Shown one piece after another: positions 28,214-39,146 of a DNA stretch of 64,000 nt. Source of the stretch: Actinomycetota bacterium (GTDB taxonomy: Bacteria > Actinomycetota > Actinomycetes > S36-B12 > UBA5976). The notes beneath the pieces were generated by a model that searched no databases, was not told where the DNA came from, and was given only the letters and a program-made list of their open reading frames with translations. Location of the stretch: positions 1 to 64,000 of the forward strand of contig CANGDR010000008.1 in the NCBI GenBank assembly GCA_947452765.1, in the 5' to 3' direction. Both the position numbers and the translations under genes were made by a program. Within the stretch, counting starts at the first letter, position 1; each line of letters begins with the position of its first letter.

Positions 28214-29434
28214 ATGATGTTTCAATCAGAAAATGGCCGCTCAGATATCGATTTGAATAAATTTTATAGCGATGAAAACAGTGGAAGACTTCACATGCCA
28301 ACCACCTTTTTTTGGGGTTCTGGATTCATAAGAAATATTCCAAATCTTGTCAATAGTCGAAGCGTGGAAGTTTTCATCGATGGAATCGTCGCTGAGCAAA
28401 TGGACTTGTCATGGATTGATGAACTTAACATCTCGAATTTGCATAGAACTTATGGGACTCCGTGGGTTGAAGACGTGGAGGAATACATAGAGGAGAATCC
28501 ACAAAACCCCGAATGCGCACTCGTGATCGGTGGCGGGAGTACCGCTGATTTTGCTAAAGGTGTAATTGCTCGGCGCGCATATGGAGAAATTTCGGAACTA
28601 GGGGTTGGTAAGCGCTCCGGTGCGCAAGTAGCTAAATCTGCTTTACCTGAGATAGTCGGAGTGCCAACTACGATTGGTTCTGGGGCTGAAAGCAGCAGAT
28701 ATTTTGTTCTATATGAAAAGGCAACTAAGGCAAAGGTTCATGGTAAGTCCTGGGCCTTGGTCGCCTCAACCGTAGTTGTAGACCCGGATCTGTTGCGTAA
28801 TCTGCCCCCGCAGGTAGCTATTTCAAGTGCCTTTGACTCGTTCGTACACTACTGGGAAAGCCTTATTTGTAAACATGAAAGCACCTTTGCTACAAGAATG
28901 TTTAGCAAACATGGGATTGCTGAAGTGATTATTAACCTAAAGCGTGTTTTACAAGATAGTAGCGACCTTGAGGCGTGGACTAATTTGGGTCTAAATGCAA
29001 GTTTGGCTGGTACGGCAATTTCAAATACCCGAACGGGCAACATTCACGAAGCTGCAGGAGCGCTGCTTGAACGGGTGAACCTATCGCATGGAGAAACACT
29101 AATGGTATTCGCGCAGTCCGCATACGATCAATACATGACCGAGACTTCAACCCTGCTCGATAACACTGTCCAACAATCCGGATTGGTAGATTTTCAAAGT
29201 GCTTTAAATTGGTGGAACGAGCTATTTGAAAAATATGGAATGATAAATAAGATTTCTCGAGAACTAAATTTGATTTTGGATCTAGATGAAGCTCGCCAAC
29301 ATATCTTTAAACGTGTCTCTAATGACAAAGTGTGGGTTAACAAAGAATCTCCGATTGGTTACGGAGATGCACTGATTCGGGACCTAATCGATGAAGGATT
29401 TTCTAAGTTCCTCACCGACTTAGTTGTGAGCTAG
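28214..29434 (+). CDS. Iron-containing alcohol dehydrogenase / dehydroquinate-synthase-like fold
   Basis: ALVIGGGSTADFAKGVIA (GGGSxxD), GVPTTIGSGAESSRY, FDSFVHYWESL and NLSHGETL metal-ligand-like motifs. Confidence 0.8.
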   Translation: MMFQSENGRSDIDLNKFYSDENSGRLHMPTTFFWGSGFIRNIPNLVNSRSVEVFIDGIVAEQMDLSWIDELNISNLHRTYGTPWVEDVEEYIEENPQNPECALVIGGGSTADFAKGVIARRAYGEISELGVGKRSGAQVAKSALPEIVGVPTTIGSGAESSRYFVLYEKATKAKVHGKSWALVASTVVVDPDLLRNLPPQVAISSAFDSFVHYWESLICKHESTFATRMFSKHGIAEVIINLKRVLQDSSDLEAWTNLGLNASLAGTAISNTRTGNIHEAAGALLERVNLSHGETLMVFAQSAYDQYMTETSTLLDNTVQQSGLVDFQSALNWWNELFEKYGMINKISRELNLILDLDEARQHIFKRVSNDKVWVNKESPIGYGDALIRDLIDEGFSKFLTDLVVS

Positions 29435-29450
29435 CGGAAGCAGTCTGATA

Positions 29451-30413
29451 ATGCGTAAAATTTCTCACATCACTGTAATGACTCCAGCCTTTAACGAGGA
29501 ATCCGGTATCGAAGAATGCGTAATCGCAGTCAAAAGGGTTTTCGAAGAAGAGTTGATCGGAATTCAGTTGACGCATTTAATCATTGACAATGGATCTACT
29601 GACAAAACTGTTGAAGTTTTGCGTGAAATTATTAAAACAAATCCTCAGGTAAAAGTAATTGTCAATTCCCGAAATTTTGGTCCTCATAAATCTCCATATC
29701 ACGGAACACTCCTCATGGAAGGGGATGCCGTTATTCCGTTAGTTGCAGATTTGCAGACGCCTCCTGACTTAATTCCAGCAATGGTAAGACTCTGGGAACA
29801 AGGATTCGATGTAGTGGCCGCGGTGCGGGCAGAGATGAAAGAAGGGCTCTTCACTAGGTTCACAAGAAATATCTATTACAAGATTTTAAGTAAGTTGACC
29901 GGAGCCAATCAGATCTCACATTTCATTGGCTTTGGTCTTTTTGATAAAAAGGTTATAGATGCGTTAAGGATGTTCGACGACCCAGAGCCTTACTTCCGAG
30001 GTTTAATTTCTGAAGTCGGATTCAAACAGACCACTGTCGCATATTCTCAGCCAGAGCGGAAACATGGTAAATCGCGTCAAAATATATGGGACAAAGTCGA
30101 TTACGCTTCGTTGGGCTTGACAAAGTCATCATCGCGACCGCTCTTCATACTTGTTATCCTTGCCGTCGCGTTAGGCGCGACCTCAATTCTATTAGCAGCA
30201 TTATTTACGATAGCTAAATTGATTTGGTGGAATTATTTCGCGGTTGGGATAATTCCAATTCTAATTCTCATGCTATTTCTGGGTTCCGTACAGCTTCTTT
30301 CTTTAGGTTTAATTGGCTTGTATGTAAATGTGATACTTCAACAGGTTAGGTATCGCCCGCACGTCGTGGAACTAGAGCGAATAAATTTTTCTCAGCGTAG
30401 CGATGAATCCTAG
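29451..30413 (+). CDS. GT2 polyprenyl-phosphate glycosyltransferase (GtrB/DPM1-like) with two C-terminal TM segments
   Basis: HITVMTPAFNEESGIEECVIAVKRVF; IDNGSTDKTVEVLREI; NSRNFGPHKSPYHGTLLMEGDAVIPLVADLQTPPDLIP; C-terminal TM pair. Confidence 0.88.
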   Translation: MRKISHITVMTPAFNEESGIEECVIAVKRVFEEELIGIQLTHLIIDNGSTDKTVEVLREIIKTNPQVKVIVNSRNFGPHKSPYHGTLLMEGDAVIPLVADLQTPPDLIPAMVRLWEQGFDVVAAVRAEMKEGLFTRFTRNIYYKILSKLTGANQISHFIGFGLFDKKVIDALRMFDDPEPYFRGLISEVGFKQTTVAYSQPERKHGKSRQNIWDKVDYASLGLTKSSSRPLFILVILAVALGATSILLAALFTIAKLIWWNYFAVGIIPILILMLFLGSVQLLSLGLIGLYVNVILQQVRYRPHVVELERINFSQRSDES

Positions 30414-31610
30414 ATGCAGGAATTATTCGGCCGACCTATTTCCGAAGACACTAAGCTAACGGCGCGATACGTGGTTGTCGGTAGTTGGAACATGGCTTTC
30501 GGGATAACTATTTTCACGTTGACGTACTTGTTTGTAGGTTCCGATAAGTCGTATGTACTAGTAGCGGTTATAGCGCATCCCATTAGCGTAGTGCAGGCAC
30601 ATTATGTACAACGAAAAATTGTATGGAAATCCAACAATAACTATTTTCCAGAGCTAACAAGATTTGCGATTGTACAAACGCAGGGATTAATTTCTACGCT
30701 AGCTATGATGAGTATTTTAATTGAATATTTCAAATTTGAAGTTATTTCATCTCAGATAATAAGTACTGTTATTATTACTTTTATTACCTTTCTATTCATG
30801 AGGTATTGGACATTTTCGAAGAGACAAATCTCGAAAGATAGCCCACAAGATTTGAGTTTGAGGAGCAAAAGAATGTTAACTAGACTTCGCGAATACCGAC
30901 GCTCTAACTCTGTACATACGCTTCCTGATCGCGTAGCTATGTTTCTAAATGCAATTAGTACTAAGAGAAAAAGCCAGAACATCGGGCACTTAAGTGTTGC
31001 CGAATTGAACTCCCAGCTTGGAAAGAATCCTGTAATAGTTGAGGTGGGAAGTTTTAATGGAAAAGACACTTTACGTCTTGCAAGAAACTTTACGAATGCA
31101 TCAGTTTATGGTTTTGAGCCCGTTCCAGAATTGTTTTCTGTAGCGGTGCGAAGATGCCTTAAGGCAAAAAATGTGAAAATGCTGCAGCTTGCAGCATCAA
31201 ATTTTAATGGGTGGACTTCGCTAAATGTCAGCGAGGGAACTTCAAGGGCTTCGTCCTCAATACTTGATCCCAATCCAGTGGGCAAATTTTTTAGAGGACT
31301 CACTTTTGATAACCAAAAACGGGTTCTTGTTGCAACTATCAAGCTTTCTGACTGGTTTGACGAGACAGGCCTTGAAAAAATTGACCTCCTTTGGATTGAT
31401 GTACAAGGCGCAGAGGGGCTAGTTCTGCAAGGACTTGAAGAGAAACTGAATTTAGTCAAGATGATTTATTCCGAGATTAACTTCGAGGAAACTTATACAG
31501 GGGCAATACTTTTCGAAGGCGTAAAAATATTCCTAGAAGAACGAGGGTTCACATTGAAGCAAGTTTGGCGGGATGGCCCAGCTGGCGATGCTCTGTTTAT
31601 TAGAAATTAA
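30414..31610 (+). CDS. Fusion: N-terminal GtrA-like 4-TM domain plus C-terminal FkbM methyltransferase
   Basis: N-term TARYVVVGSWNMAFGITIFTLTYLFV...FLFMRYWTFSKRQ (GtrA-like). C-term VIVEVGSFNGKDTLRLARNFTNASVYGFEPVPELF and LLWIDVQGAEGLVLQGLEE (FkbM-like). Confidence 0.85.
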   Translation: MQELFGRPISEDTKLTARYVVVGSWNMAFGITIFTLTYLFVGSDKSYVLVAVIAHPISVVQAHYVQRKIVWKSNNNYFPELTRFAIVQTQGLISTLAMMSILIEYFKFEVISSQIISTVIITFITFLFMRYWTFSKRQISKDSPQDLSLRSKRMLTRLREYRRSNSVHTLPDRVAMFLNAISTKRKSQNIGHLSVAELNSQLGKNPVIVEVGSFNGKDTLRLARNFTNASVYGFEPVPELFSVAVRRCLKAKNVKMLQLAASNFNGWTSLNVSEGTSRASSSILDPNPVGKFFRGLTFDNQKRVLVATIKLSDWFDETGLEKIDLLWIDVQGAEGLVLQGLEEKLNLVKMIYSEINFEETYTGAILFEGVKIFLEERGFTLKQVWRDGPAGDALFIRN

Positions 31611-31703
31611 ACAATAATTTGTTTTTGCTCCACGCCACTAGCGGTCGAATCCTAAGATTTGTGTGACTATTCAGCACTTTAAAGAATTCAGGTACCCAAA
31701 TCT

Positions 31704-32477
31704 TTATTTCCAACTTTTCCAAGGGGCCGTTCCATGGTCCCACATCTCGTTTAGCATCGTCGCTTCTCTGTAAGTATCCATTGGTTGCCAGAAGCCTTCA
31801 TGTCGGTACGCCATCAACTGTCCATCAGAAGCAAGCTTTGCCAAAGGTTCTTGCTCGAGTATGCAGTCATTGTCAAGATATTTGAAAACCTCAGGTTCGA
31901 AAATAAAGTAGCCAACATTTATCCAACCCTCTACTTTTGGTTTTTCTTTAAAGCTCTTAACCAACCCACTAGGCTCTACATCCATGATTCCAAATCGACT
32001 GGAAGGTTGAACGGTGGTTACCGTTGCAAGCTTTCCATGTGACTTATGGAAATCAAGTAGATCTGAAATATTTATATCTGATAGCCCGTCTCCATAGGTG
32101 CATAAGAATCGCTCACCCGCAAGATATTTTTCGGATCGTTTCACGCGTCCACCGGTCATTGTAAGTTCACCGGTGAAGGCTAATGTAACTTTCCAATTTC
32201 CTTCGTCATGTGCATCATGGAAATCAATAACCCGATTTTGGCCGAGAGAGATAGTGAAATCATTGTTTCTAGCCTCGTAATCTAAAAAATATTCCTTTAT
32301 AACGTCACTCTTGTAGCCGGTCGCTACAACAAAATCTTCAATACCGTGTTGCGAGAGACTTTTCATGATGTGCCAGATAATCGGTCGACCGCCAACTTCA
32401 ACCATTGGCTTAGGCTTAAATTCAGTTTCTTCCCGTAATCTGGTACCAAGACCACCAGCCAGTAAGAGTGCCTTCAT
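31704..32477 (-). CDS. rfbF: Glucose-1-phosphate cytidylyltransferase
   Basis: MKALLLAGGLGTRLREETEFKPKPMVEVGGRPIIWHIMK; CTYGDGLSDINI; KVEGWINVGYFIFEPEVF. ATG at 32477 follows GGGAGGAAT. Confidence 0.93.
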   Translation of the reverse strand: MKALLLAGGLGTRLREETEFKPKPMVEVGGRPIIWHIMKSLSQHGIEDFVVATGYKSDVIKEYFLDYEARNNDFTISLGQNRVIDFHDAHDEGNWKVTLAFTGELTMTGGRVKRSEKYLAGERFLCTYGDGLSDINISDLLDFHKSHGKLATVTTVQPSSRFGIMDVEPSGLVKSFKEKPKVEGWINVGYFIFEPEVFKYLDNDCILEQEPLAKLASDGQLMAYRHEGFWQPMDTYREATMLNEMWDHGTAPWKSWK

Positions 32478-32572
32478 TATTCCTCCCAGAACGTGTCCGT
32501 CTAGTGTATCGGAACCAGCTTGTTTGGTTTTCCTGATACCTTTATGCAACGCGACGAGAGGCAAGAATCACT

Positions 32573-33925
32573 ATGCTGGAGAGCGATAATTTAACCGAGA
32601 TTGGCGAAAAAGTGAGTTCTGAGAAAGTTGAACAATTAAGACAAAGTACATTAGCCGCCACTCGGGCGTTTGCGGAAGTCTCTCTTTTAAAATCTGAATT
32701 CATTCCAGGAGAATCGACAGTTCCAGTGTCGGGAAAAGTGCTTGACCCGGATGACATAGTCGCACTCGTCGAATCTTCCCTTGATGGCTGGCTCACGGCT
32801 GGTCGATTTACGGCTGAATTTGAACGCGAGTTAGCTGCATATGTGGGAGCGAGAAGTTCCTTATTTGTTAATAGCGGTTCGAGTGCGAATCTGGTAGCCC
32901 TAAGTGGATTAACCAGCCATAAATTGGGAGCAAAAGCTTTAAAGCCCGGAGATGAAGTATTAACCGTTGCCATGGGTTTTCCAACTACGGTAAATCCGAT
33001 ATTTCAAAACGGGTTAAAGCCAGTCGTTGTAGATGTCGAGCTGGGAACTTATGATGCTAAGGCTGAAATGCTGCGCGAAGCCATCGGTCCTAAGACGCGC
33101 GCAATCATGATGGCTCACACTTTGGGAAATCCATTCGATTTAGATACAGTTCAATCCCTTTGTAAAGAGCACGATCTCTGGTTGGTTGAAGATTCTTGCG
33201 ATGCACTTGGCGCTACATATAGAGGTCAACGTACGGGGAGTTTTGGCGACACTGCGACAGTAAGTTTTTACCCAGCGCATCACATAACAACAGGTGAGGG
33301 CGGCGCTGTTTTCGTAAAGTCGCCACTTGTCAAAAAGCAAGTTGAGTCATTCCGAGACTGGGGCCGCGATTGCTATTGCGAAACTGGGCACGACGATACA
33401 TGCGCGAAGCGATTTGGTTGGAAACTGGGTGATTTGCCGGAGGGATATGATCACAAATATACATATAGCCATATCGGTTACAACCTGAAAGCAACAGATA
33501 TGCAGGCCGCTCTTGGACTAACACAGTTAAAGAAGCTAGATAGATTTATCGCTGCCAGAAACGCAAATTTCGAATATTTATATTCCCGCCTGGATGGAAC
33601 TGAGGGCTTGATACTTCCTAAAGCGACAGAGCATTCTGTGCCCTCATGGTTTGGATTCCCAATTACCTTGGATCCAAGTCACCCGGTAAACCGTGAAGAA
33701 TTGCTTCGCTTCCTTGATTCACGGAAAATTGGAACGCGCTTGATGTTTGCTGGAAATATTTTGAAGCAGCCGGCATACAAGAATGTGGAATTTAGGGTTG
33801 TGGGTGATCTGACTAACACAGATATTGTCATGACTCGAACTTTTTGGGTTGGCGTATATCCAGGACTAACGGAGCCTATGTTGGATTATGTGGTGGACTC
33901 GATTCTAGAATTTGTTGGTAGATGA
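32573..33925 (+). CDS. rfbH: CDP-4-dehydro-6-deoxyglucose 3-dehydratase (RfbH/E1-like, PMP and [2Fe-2S])
   Basis: [16 protein letters not shown] (His replacing the PLP Lys), cysteine cluster [33 protein letters not shown]. Confidence 0.93.
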   Translation: MLESDNLTEIGEKVSSEKVEQLRQSTLAATRAFAEVSLLKSEFIPGESTVPVSGKVLDPDDIVALVESSLDGWLTAGRFTAEFERELAAYVGARSSLFVNSGSSANLVALSGLTSHKLGAKALKPGDEVLTVAMGFPTTVNPIFQNGLKPVVVDVELGTYDAKAEMLREAIGPKTRAIMMAHTLGNPFDLDTVQSLCKEHDLWLVEDSCDALGATYRGQRTGSFGDTATVSFYPAHHITTGEGGAVFVKSPLVKKQVESFRDWGRDCYCETGHDDTCAKRFGWKLGDLPEGYDHKYTYSHIGYNLKATDMQAALGLTQLKKLDRFIAARNANFEYLYSRLDGTEGLILPKATEHSVPSWFGFPITLDPSHPVNREELLRFLDSRKIGTRLMFAGNILKQPAYKNVEFRVVGDLTNTDIVMTRTFWVGVYPGLTEPMLDYVVDSILEFVGR

Positions 33926-34016
33926 CAAAACCGAGGGCATCCCACGGGTTGTTGATTTCTCTGACGTTACTAGACTTATTTATTAGGCGTAACTGCTACT
34001 AAATTTAGGAGTCTCG

Positions 34017-34262
34017 GTGGCGACAGTAGTCGTAAATGTGGCCCTCAAGCCCGAAATACTTGACCCTCAAGGGCGTGCTGTTCTTGGCGCATTGGGTCGC
34101 CTTGGTTTAACTGGCGTTGCTGATGTGCGACAGGGTAAGCAGTTTGTACTCACCATCGATGGTGAAGTTGATGACGCTAAGCTGGCTCAAATAAATGAAA
34201 TAGCTGCCACGTTGTTGAGTAATCCGGTGATTGAAGACTTTACGGTTGAGGTTCGCCCATGA
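34017..34262 (+). CDS. purS: Phosphoribosylformylglycinamidine synthase subunit PurS
   Basis: 81 aa PurS-like protein, GTG start, overlaps purQ. Confidence 0.93.
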   Translation: MATVVVNVALKPEILDPQGRAVLGALGRLGLTGVADVRQGKQFVLTIDGEVDDAKLAQINEIAATLLSNPVIEDFTVEVRP

Positions 34263-34951
34263 CTCCACGGGTTGGCGTGATCACCTTCCCTGGATCCCTT
34301 GACGATAAAGATGCTGCTCGCGCTGTTCGATTAGCTGGAGGCGAATCTGTAGCGCTATGGCACGCAGATGCCGACCTTCATTCAGTTGATGCCGTTGTTC
34401 TGCCGGGCGGCTTTTCTTATGGGGATTATCTGCGCTGTGGCGCGATTGCAAAGTTTGCACCTGTCATGGAAAAGCTTGTTGATGCGGCAAAAGGTGGGCT
34501 ACCGATCCTAGGTATTTGTAATGGCTTTCAGGTCTTGACCGAATCACATCTACTACCAGGAGCACTAACTCGTAACGATCATTTACATTTCATTTGTCGG
34601 GATCAAAAACTTCGAATTGAAAATAACACTTCGGTATGGACATCTGAATTTAGTATCGGCGACGAAATCTTGATTCCACTTAAGAATGGGGAAGGCGGCT
34701 ATGTCGCTGACGAAAAGACTTTGGACCAACTTGAGGGTGATGGACTCGTAATAGCTCGTTATTTAGACGTGAACCCAAATGGTTCGCGGCGAGACATTGC
34801 AGGTATTACCAACGAACGCGGCAATGTGGTTGGCATCATGCCCCATCCAGAACACGCAGTTGAAAAACTAACGGGTCCAACAACTGACGGGCTTGGCTTC
34901 TTTACCTCAATTTTGAAGTCGCTCGTTAATGATGGAAAAGTTTCGGTATGA
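34259..34951 (+). CDS. purQ: Phosphoribosylformylglycinamidine synthase subunit PurQ
   Basis: [56 protein letters not shown]. Confidence 0.96.
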   Translation: MTPRVGVITFPGSLDDKDAARAVRLAGGESVALWHADADLHSVDAVVLPGGFSYGDYLRCGAIAKFAPVMEKLVDAAKGGLPILGICNGFQVLTESHLLPGALTRNDHLHFICRDQKLRIENNTSVWTSEFSIGDEILIPLKNGEGGYVADEKTLDQLEGDGLVIARYLDVNPNGSRRDIAGITNERGNVVGIMPHPEHAVEKLTGPTTDGLGFFTSILKSLVNDGKVSV

Positions 34952-37239
34952 GTGTGGACAAAGTTTCCGATGCGATTGCCTCTCCGGATGCACCGCAACC
35001 GTTTGCTGAACTAGGTCTAAAGCAAGATGAATACGAATCAATTCGAAAGATTCTAGGCCGTCGCCCAACTTCATCTGAACTAGCAATGTATTCGGTGATG
35101 TGGTCAGAACACTGCAGTTATAAATCATCCAAAGTTCACCTCCGCCAATTTGGAACAAAAGTTCCCAAGAACAATTCGATGTTGGTTGGTATCGGCGAAA
35201 ACGCAGGCGTTGTAGATATTGGTGATGGCTGGGCTGTGACGTTCAAGGTTGAGTCACATAATCACCCTTCGTATGTTGAGCCTTATCAGGGCGCTGCTAC
35301 CGGTATCGGCGGGATTGTGCGCGACATTATCTCGATGGGTGCTCGCCCGGTCGCCGTTATGGATCCGCTTCGTTTCGGTGATCCAGAAAACCCAGACACT
35401 CGACGGGTGCTAACCGGAATTGTTTCTGGCATCGGTGGCTATGGAAACTGCTTGGGTCTACCGAACATTGGTGGCGAAATAGTTTTTGATTCCAGTTACC
35501 AGGGCAACCCACTTGTCAATGCACTTTGTGTCGGCACCATGAAGCATGAAGACATTCACTTAGCGAAAGCAACTGGTCTTGGTAACGCTGTCATTCTTTA
35601 CGGGGCTCGCACCGGTGGCGATGGCATCGGTGGTGTGAGCGTTTTGGCCTCAGAGACTTTCGATGCCGATGGTCCAGCCAAACGACCAAGTGTTCAAGTT
35701 GGTGATCCATTTATGGAGAAATTGCTGATTGAATGCACACTTGAGGTTTTGCATGCCGGACTAGTTGAAGGAATTCAAGATCTTGGTGGCGCTGGAATAT
35801 CGTGCGCCACAAGTGAACTTGCTAGTAATGGTGAAGGCGGCATGCACGTTTGGCTTGATCGCGTTTTGCTGCGCGATAGCACCTTGTCGCCGGAAGAAAT
35901 CTTGATGAGCGAATCCCAAGAACGTATGTGCGCTGTGGTTGAGCCAGCCAAGATCGATGCATTCATGGCTGTGTGCAAGAAATGGGATGTTGAAGCTGTC
36001 GTAATTGGTGACGTTAACAACTCTGGTCGATTAACCGTGGAATGGCATGGGGAAGAAATTGTCAACGTGCCACCTCGTTCGGTTGCGCACGATGGTCCAG
36101 TGTATGAACGCCCATACGCTCGCCCAGATTGGATGGATGTTCGTCAGGCGTCAGGTCCAGAGAATTTAGTTCGTCCAAGTAATGCCGCGGAAGTGCGCCA
36201 GACCTGGCTAACTATGACAGGCACGCCAAACTTGGCATCTAAGGGCTGGGTCACATCGCAATATGACCGATACGTAATGGGTAATACCGTGCTGGCACAG
36301 CCAGAAGACTCCGGAATGATTCGCGTAGATGAAGAAACTGGACTTGGAGTTGCGGTTTCTACAGATTGCAATGCGCGTTTTGCCGCACTTGATCCTTACC
36401 TTGGCGCACAACTTGCGTTTGCCGAGTCCTACCGAAACGTAGCGGTATCCGGCGCGGTTCCACTTGCTGTTACCAACTGCTTGAACTTTGGATCTCCAGA
36501 AGATCCAGCAGTGATGTGGCAATTTGAACAAGCCGTAACCGGTCTTGCGGATGCCTGCCTTGAAATGGGCACGCCTGTGACAGGCGGAAACGTATCGTTC
36601 TATAACCAAACTGGCGATGTTGCAATCCACCCAACGCCGGTAATTGGTGTGCTTGGGGTTATCGATCATGTTGATCGCCGCACCCCAATGGCATGGAACG
36701 AGGATGGCGAACTTATTTACTTACTTGGAACTACTCGCGATGAACTCGCTGGTTCCGAATGGGCACATGCAATTCATAAACACTTAGGTGGGATGCCACC
36801 CGGTCTAGATTTGGCAGCCGAAAAGAATTTGGCTGAAATTCTTGTTGCTGGTTCACGCGATGGAATGCTGTCTGCAGCGCATGACGTATCTGATGGTGGA
36901 ATTGCTCAAACTCTTGCGGAAATGGCCATGCGTTCTGGTATCGGAGCTCGGGTTTCAGTCCAAGATGGAATCGATCCATTTGTATGGCTTTGGAGTGAGT
37001 CTGCTACGCGTGCAGTTGTTGTGGTTAATCGCAATGTCGAAAAGCATTTTGTAGCGATGTGTGAAGCAGGCAAATTCCCAATAACTAAGATAGGCGTGGT
37101 TGATTCTGGACTCATTTCAGAAACGGGCGGCTCTAGTCAGGTGTTAGTCATCGACAATGTTTATGGCGAGACGATTTCTTTGGGTATCGAAGAACTTCGA
37201 TCAATCAGCGAAGAAACTCTGCCTCGACTTTTTGGCTGA
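34948..37239 (+). CDS. purL: Phosphoribosylformylglycinamidine synthase subunit PurL
   Basis: [43 protein letters not shown]; tandem with purSQ. Confidence 0.97.
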   Translation: MSVDKVSDAIASPDAPQPFAELGLKQDEYESIRKILGRRPTSSELAMYSVMWSEHCSYKSSKVHLRQFGTKVPKNNSMLVGIGENAGVVDIGDGWAVTFKVESHNHPSYVEPYQGAATGIGGIVRDIISMGARPVAVMDPLRFGDPENPDTRRVLTGIVSGIGGYGNCLGLPNIGGEIVFDSSYQGNPLVNALCVGTMKHEDIHLAKATGLGNAVILYGARTGGDGIGGVSVLASETFDADGPAKRPSVQVGDPFMEKLLIECTLEVLHAGLVEGIQDLGGAGISCATSELASNGEGGMHVWLDRVLLRDSTLSPEEILMSESQERMCAVVEPAKIDAFMAVCKKWDVEAVVIGDVNNSGRLTVEWHGEEIVNVPPRSVAHDGPVYERPYARPDWMDVRQASGPENLVRPSNAAEVRQTWLTMTGTPNLASKGWVTSQYDRYVMGNTVLAQPEDSGMIRVDEETGLGVAVSTDCNARFAALDPYLGAQLAFAESYRNVAVSGAVPLAVTNCLNFGSPEDPAVMWQFEQAVTGLADACLEMGTPVTGGNVSFYNQTGDVAIHPTPVIGVLGVIDHVDRRTPMAWNEDGELIYLLGTTRDELAGSEWAHAIHKHLGGMPPGLDLAAEKNLAEILVAGSRDGMLSAAHDVSDGGIAQTLAEMAMRSGIGARVSVQDGIDPFVWLWSESATRAVVVVNRNVEKHFVAMCEAGKFPITKIGVVDSGLISETGGSSQVLVIDNVYGETISLGIEELRSISEETLPRLFG

Positions 37240-37587
37240 TTAGTTTCGATTCAAAATTTCGCTCAGGTCGCTACGTTCGCCACTAGCAACAATCTGTCCA
37301 GTCGCTACCGCTTGATCCCAAGTCAATTTTCTGGTGAAAAGCTCGAGCCAAGTTTGTGGACTCATCTCGACAACCGCCGGTGGCGTGCCACGACGATGTG
37401 TGGTGCCGCCCAAAATCTGGACTGCTTTAAAGGGTGGGACACGAACCTCAACGGCTCGGCCCGGATTCGCTTGGGCAAACCATTCCAGTGACTTTCGTAC
37501 CGCTAGGGCAAGAGTGTCTCGATCCTCGGGAGCTCCCTGACACGCTGCAACTGCCAGATCGACTTCGGCTCGCGTCACGTTTGTCAT
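37240..37587 (-). CDS. Actinobacterial sterol-carrier-family protein
   Basis: VRVPPFKAVQILGGTTHRRGTPPAVVEMSPQTWLELFTRKLTWDQAVATGQIVASGERSDLSEIL; between purL and purF. Confidence 0.75.
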   Translation of the reverse strand: MTNVTRAEVDLAVAACQGAPEDRDTLALAVRKSLEWFAQANPGRAVEVRVPPFKAVQILGGTTHRRGTPPAVVEMSPQTWLELFTRKLTWDQAVATGQIVASGERSDLSEILNRN

Positions 37588-37628
37588 ACACCCATTCTCT
37601 CGCAGGTCTCGGTCAGTAGACTTAAGCT

Positions 37629-39146
37629 GTGGCAGGCGATGGTCGACTCAATCACGAGTTGCTTCCGGGGGAAAAAGGGCCGCAGGATGCCTGCGGCGTA
37701 TTCGGCGTATGGGCGCCCGATGAAGAAGTCGCCAAACTAACTTTTTATGGCTTGTATGCCCTGCAACATCGCGGACAAGAATCAGCAGGCATCGCAGTTA
37801 GCGATGGCCACAACATCACGGTATTTAAAGACATGGGATTGGTTTCCCAGGTATTCACTGAATCAGCTTTGGAATCACTAGTTGGTTACATCGCAATTGG
37901 ACACACTCGATACAGCACAACCGGCTCAAGCTGCTGGGATAACGCCCAACCAACTTTTCGCGCCACAGCTACTGGACACTTAGCGCTTTCCCACAATGGA
38001 AATCTGACGAATACTCATGAACTTTCTTCGCGGTTGCGAGATGTTCGGGAATCATCTGGTGAATTACATCCGGAATATGCGGGCCTTGCGACTACCGATA
38101 CTGACATCTTGACTGCATTGCTCGCCGCACACCCGGACATGACTATGGAGGCTGCAGCAATGCTGGAACTGCCACTCGTTCGTGGTGCGTTCTCGCTGGT
38201 GTTTATGGATGACCAAACTTTGTATGGCGCTCGCGACCCGCAAGGTATTCGCCCCTTAGTTCTCGGACGACTAGATCGCGGTTGGGTTATTGCATCTGAA
38301 ACTGCTGCGCTCGATATCGTAGGCGCAACTTTCGTTCGCGAAATTGAACCAGGCGAAATTGTTGCAATCGATGAACATGGTTTGCGATCAACTCGTTTTG
38401 CGCAAGCTGATCCAAAAGGTTGTTTATTCGAATTCGTCTACTTAGCTCGTCCCGACACCTCGATTAATGGAAATGCGGTCCATGGTGTTCGTGTTGAAGT
38501 TGGCCGTCGGCTAGCTAGAGAATTTCCAGTGGAAGCCGACTTGGTTATTCCAGTTCCTGAATCTGGCACGCCGGCTGCTGTCGGTTACGCGCAAGCAAGC
38601 GGCATCCCGTTCGCGCAAGGTTTCGTAAAAAATGCGTACGTTGGTCGCACGTTTATTCAGCCAAGTCAAACGATTCGCCAATTGGGTATTCGCCTAAAAC
38701 TCAACCCACTTCGAGAAGTTATCGAAGGTAAGCGCATCGTTGTCGTTGACGATTCAATCGTGCGGGGCAATACCCAACGCGCGATTGTAAAAATGTTGCG
38801 TGAAGTTGGCGCCGCAGAAGTTCACGTCCGAATTTCTAGCCCACCAGTGCAATGGCCATGTTTCTATGGCATCGACTTTGCCACACGCGCCGAATTAATT
38901 GCGAATGGATTATCGATTGATGAAATTCGACAGTCCATAGGAGCCGACTCACTTTCGTTCATTTCGCTTGATCAATTAGTCGAGGCAACTAACGTAGCCA
39001 AAGATCGGTTATGTCGCGCATGCTTTGACGGCGTTTACCCAGTTGAACTTCCCGACGAAGGCAAACTAGGTAAGCACGTGCTCGAAGGTTTTGGGCTAGC
39101 GCAAGACGGCATGACTGCTATCGACGAAGTGGTTCGTCGGCCTTGA
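37629..39146 (+). CDS. purF: Amidophosphoribosyltransferase
   Basis: DACGVFGVWAPDEEVAKLTFYGLYALQHRGQESAGIAV; VVVDDSIVRGNTQRAIVKMLR. Confidence 0.97.
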   Translation: MAGDGRLNHELLPGEKGPQDACGVFGVWAPDEEVAKLTFYGLYALQHRGQESAGIAVSDGHNITVFKDMGLVSQVFTESALESLVGYIAIGHTRYSTTGSSCWDNAQPTFRATATGHLALSHNGNLTNTHELSSRLRDVRESSGELHPEYAGLATTDTDILTALLAAHPDMTMEAAAMLELPLVRGAFSLVFMDDQTLYGARDPQGIRPLVLGRLDRGWVIASETAALDIVGATFVREIEPGEIVAIDEHGLRSTRFAQADPKGCLFEFVYLARPDTSINGNAVHGVRVEVGRRLAREFPVEADLVIPVPESGTPAAVGYAQASGIPFAQGFVKNAYVGRTFIQPSQTIRQLGIRLKLNPLREVIEGKRIVVVDDSIVRGNTQRAIVKMLREVGAAEVHVRISSPPVQWPCFYGIDFATRAELIANGLSIDEIRQSIGADSLSFISLDQLVEATNVAKDRLCRACFDGVYPVELPDEGKLGKHVLEGFGLAQDGMTAIDEVVRRP

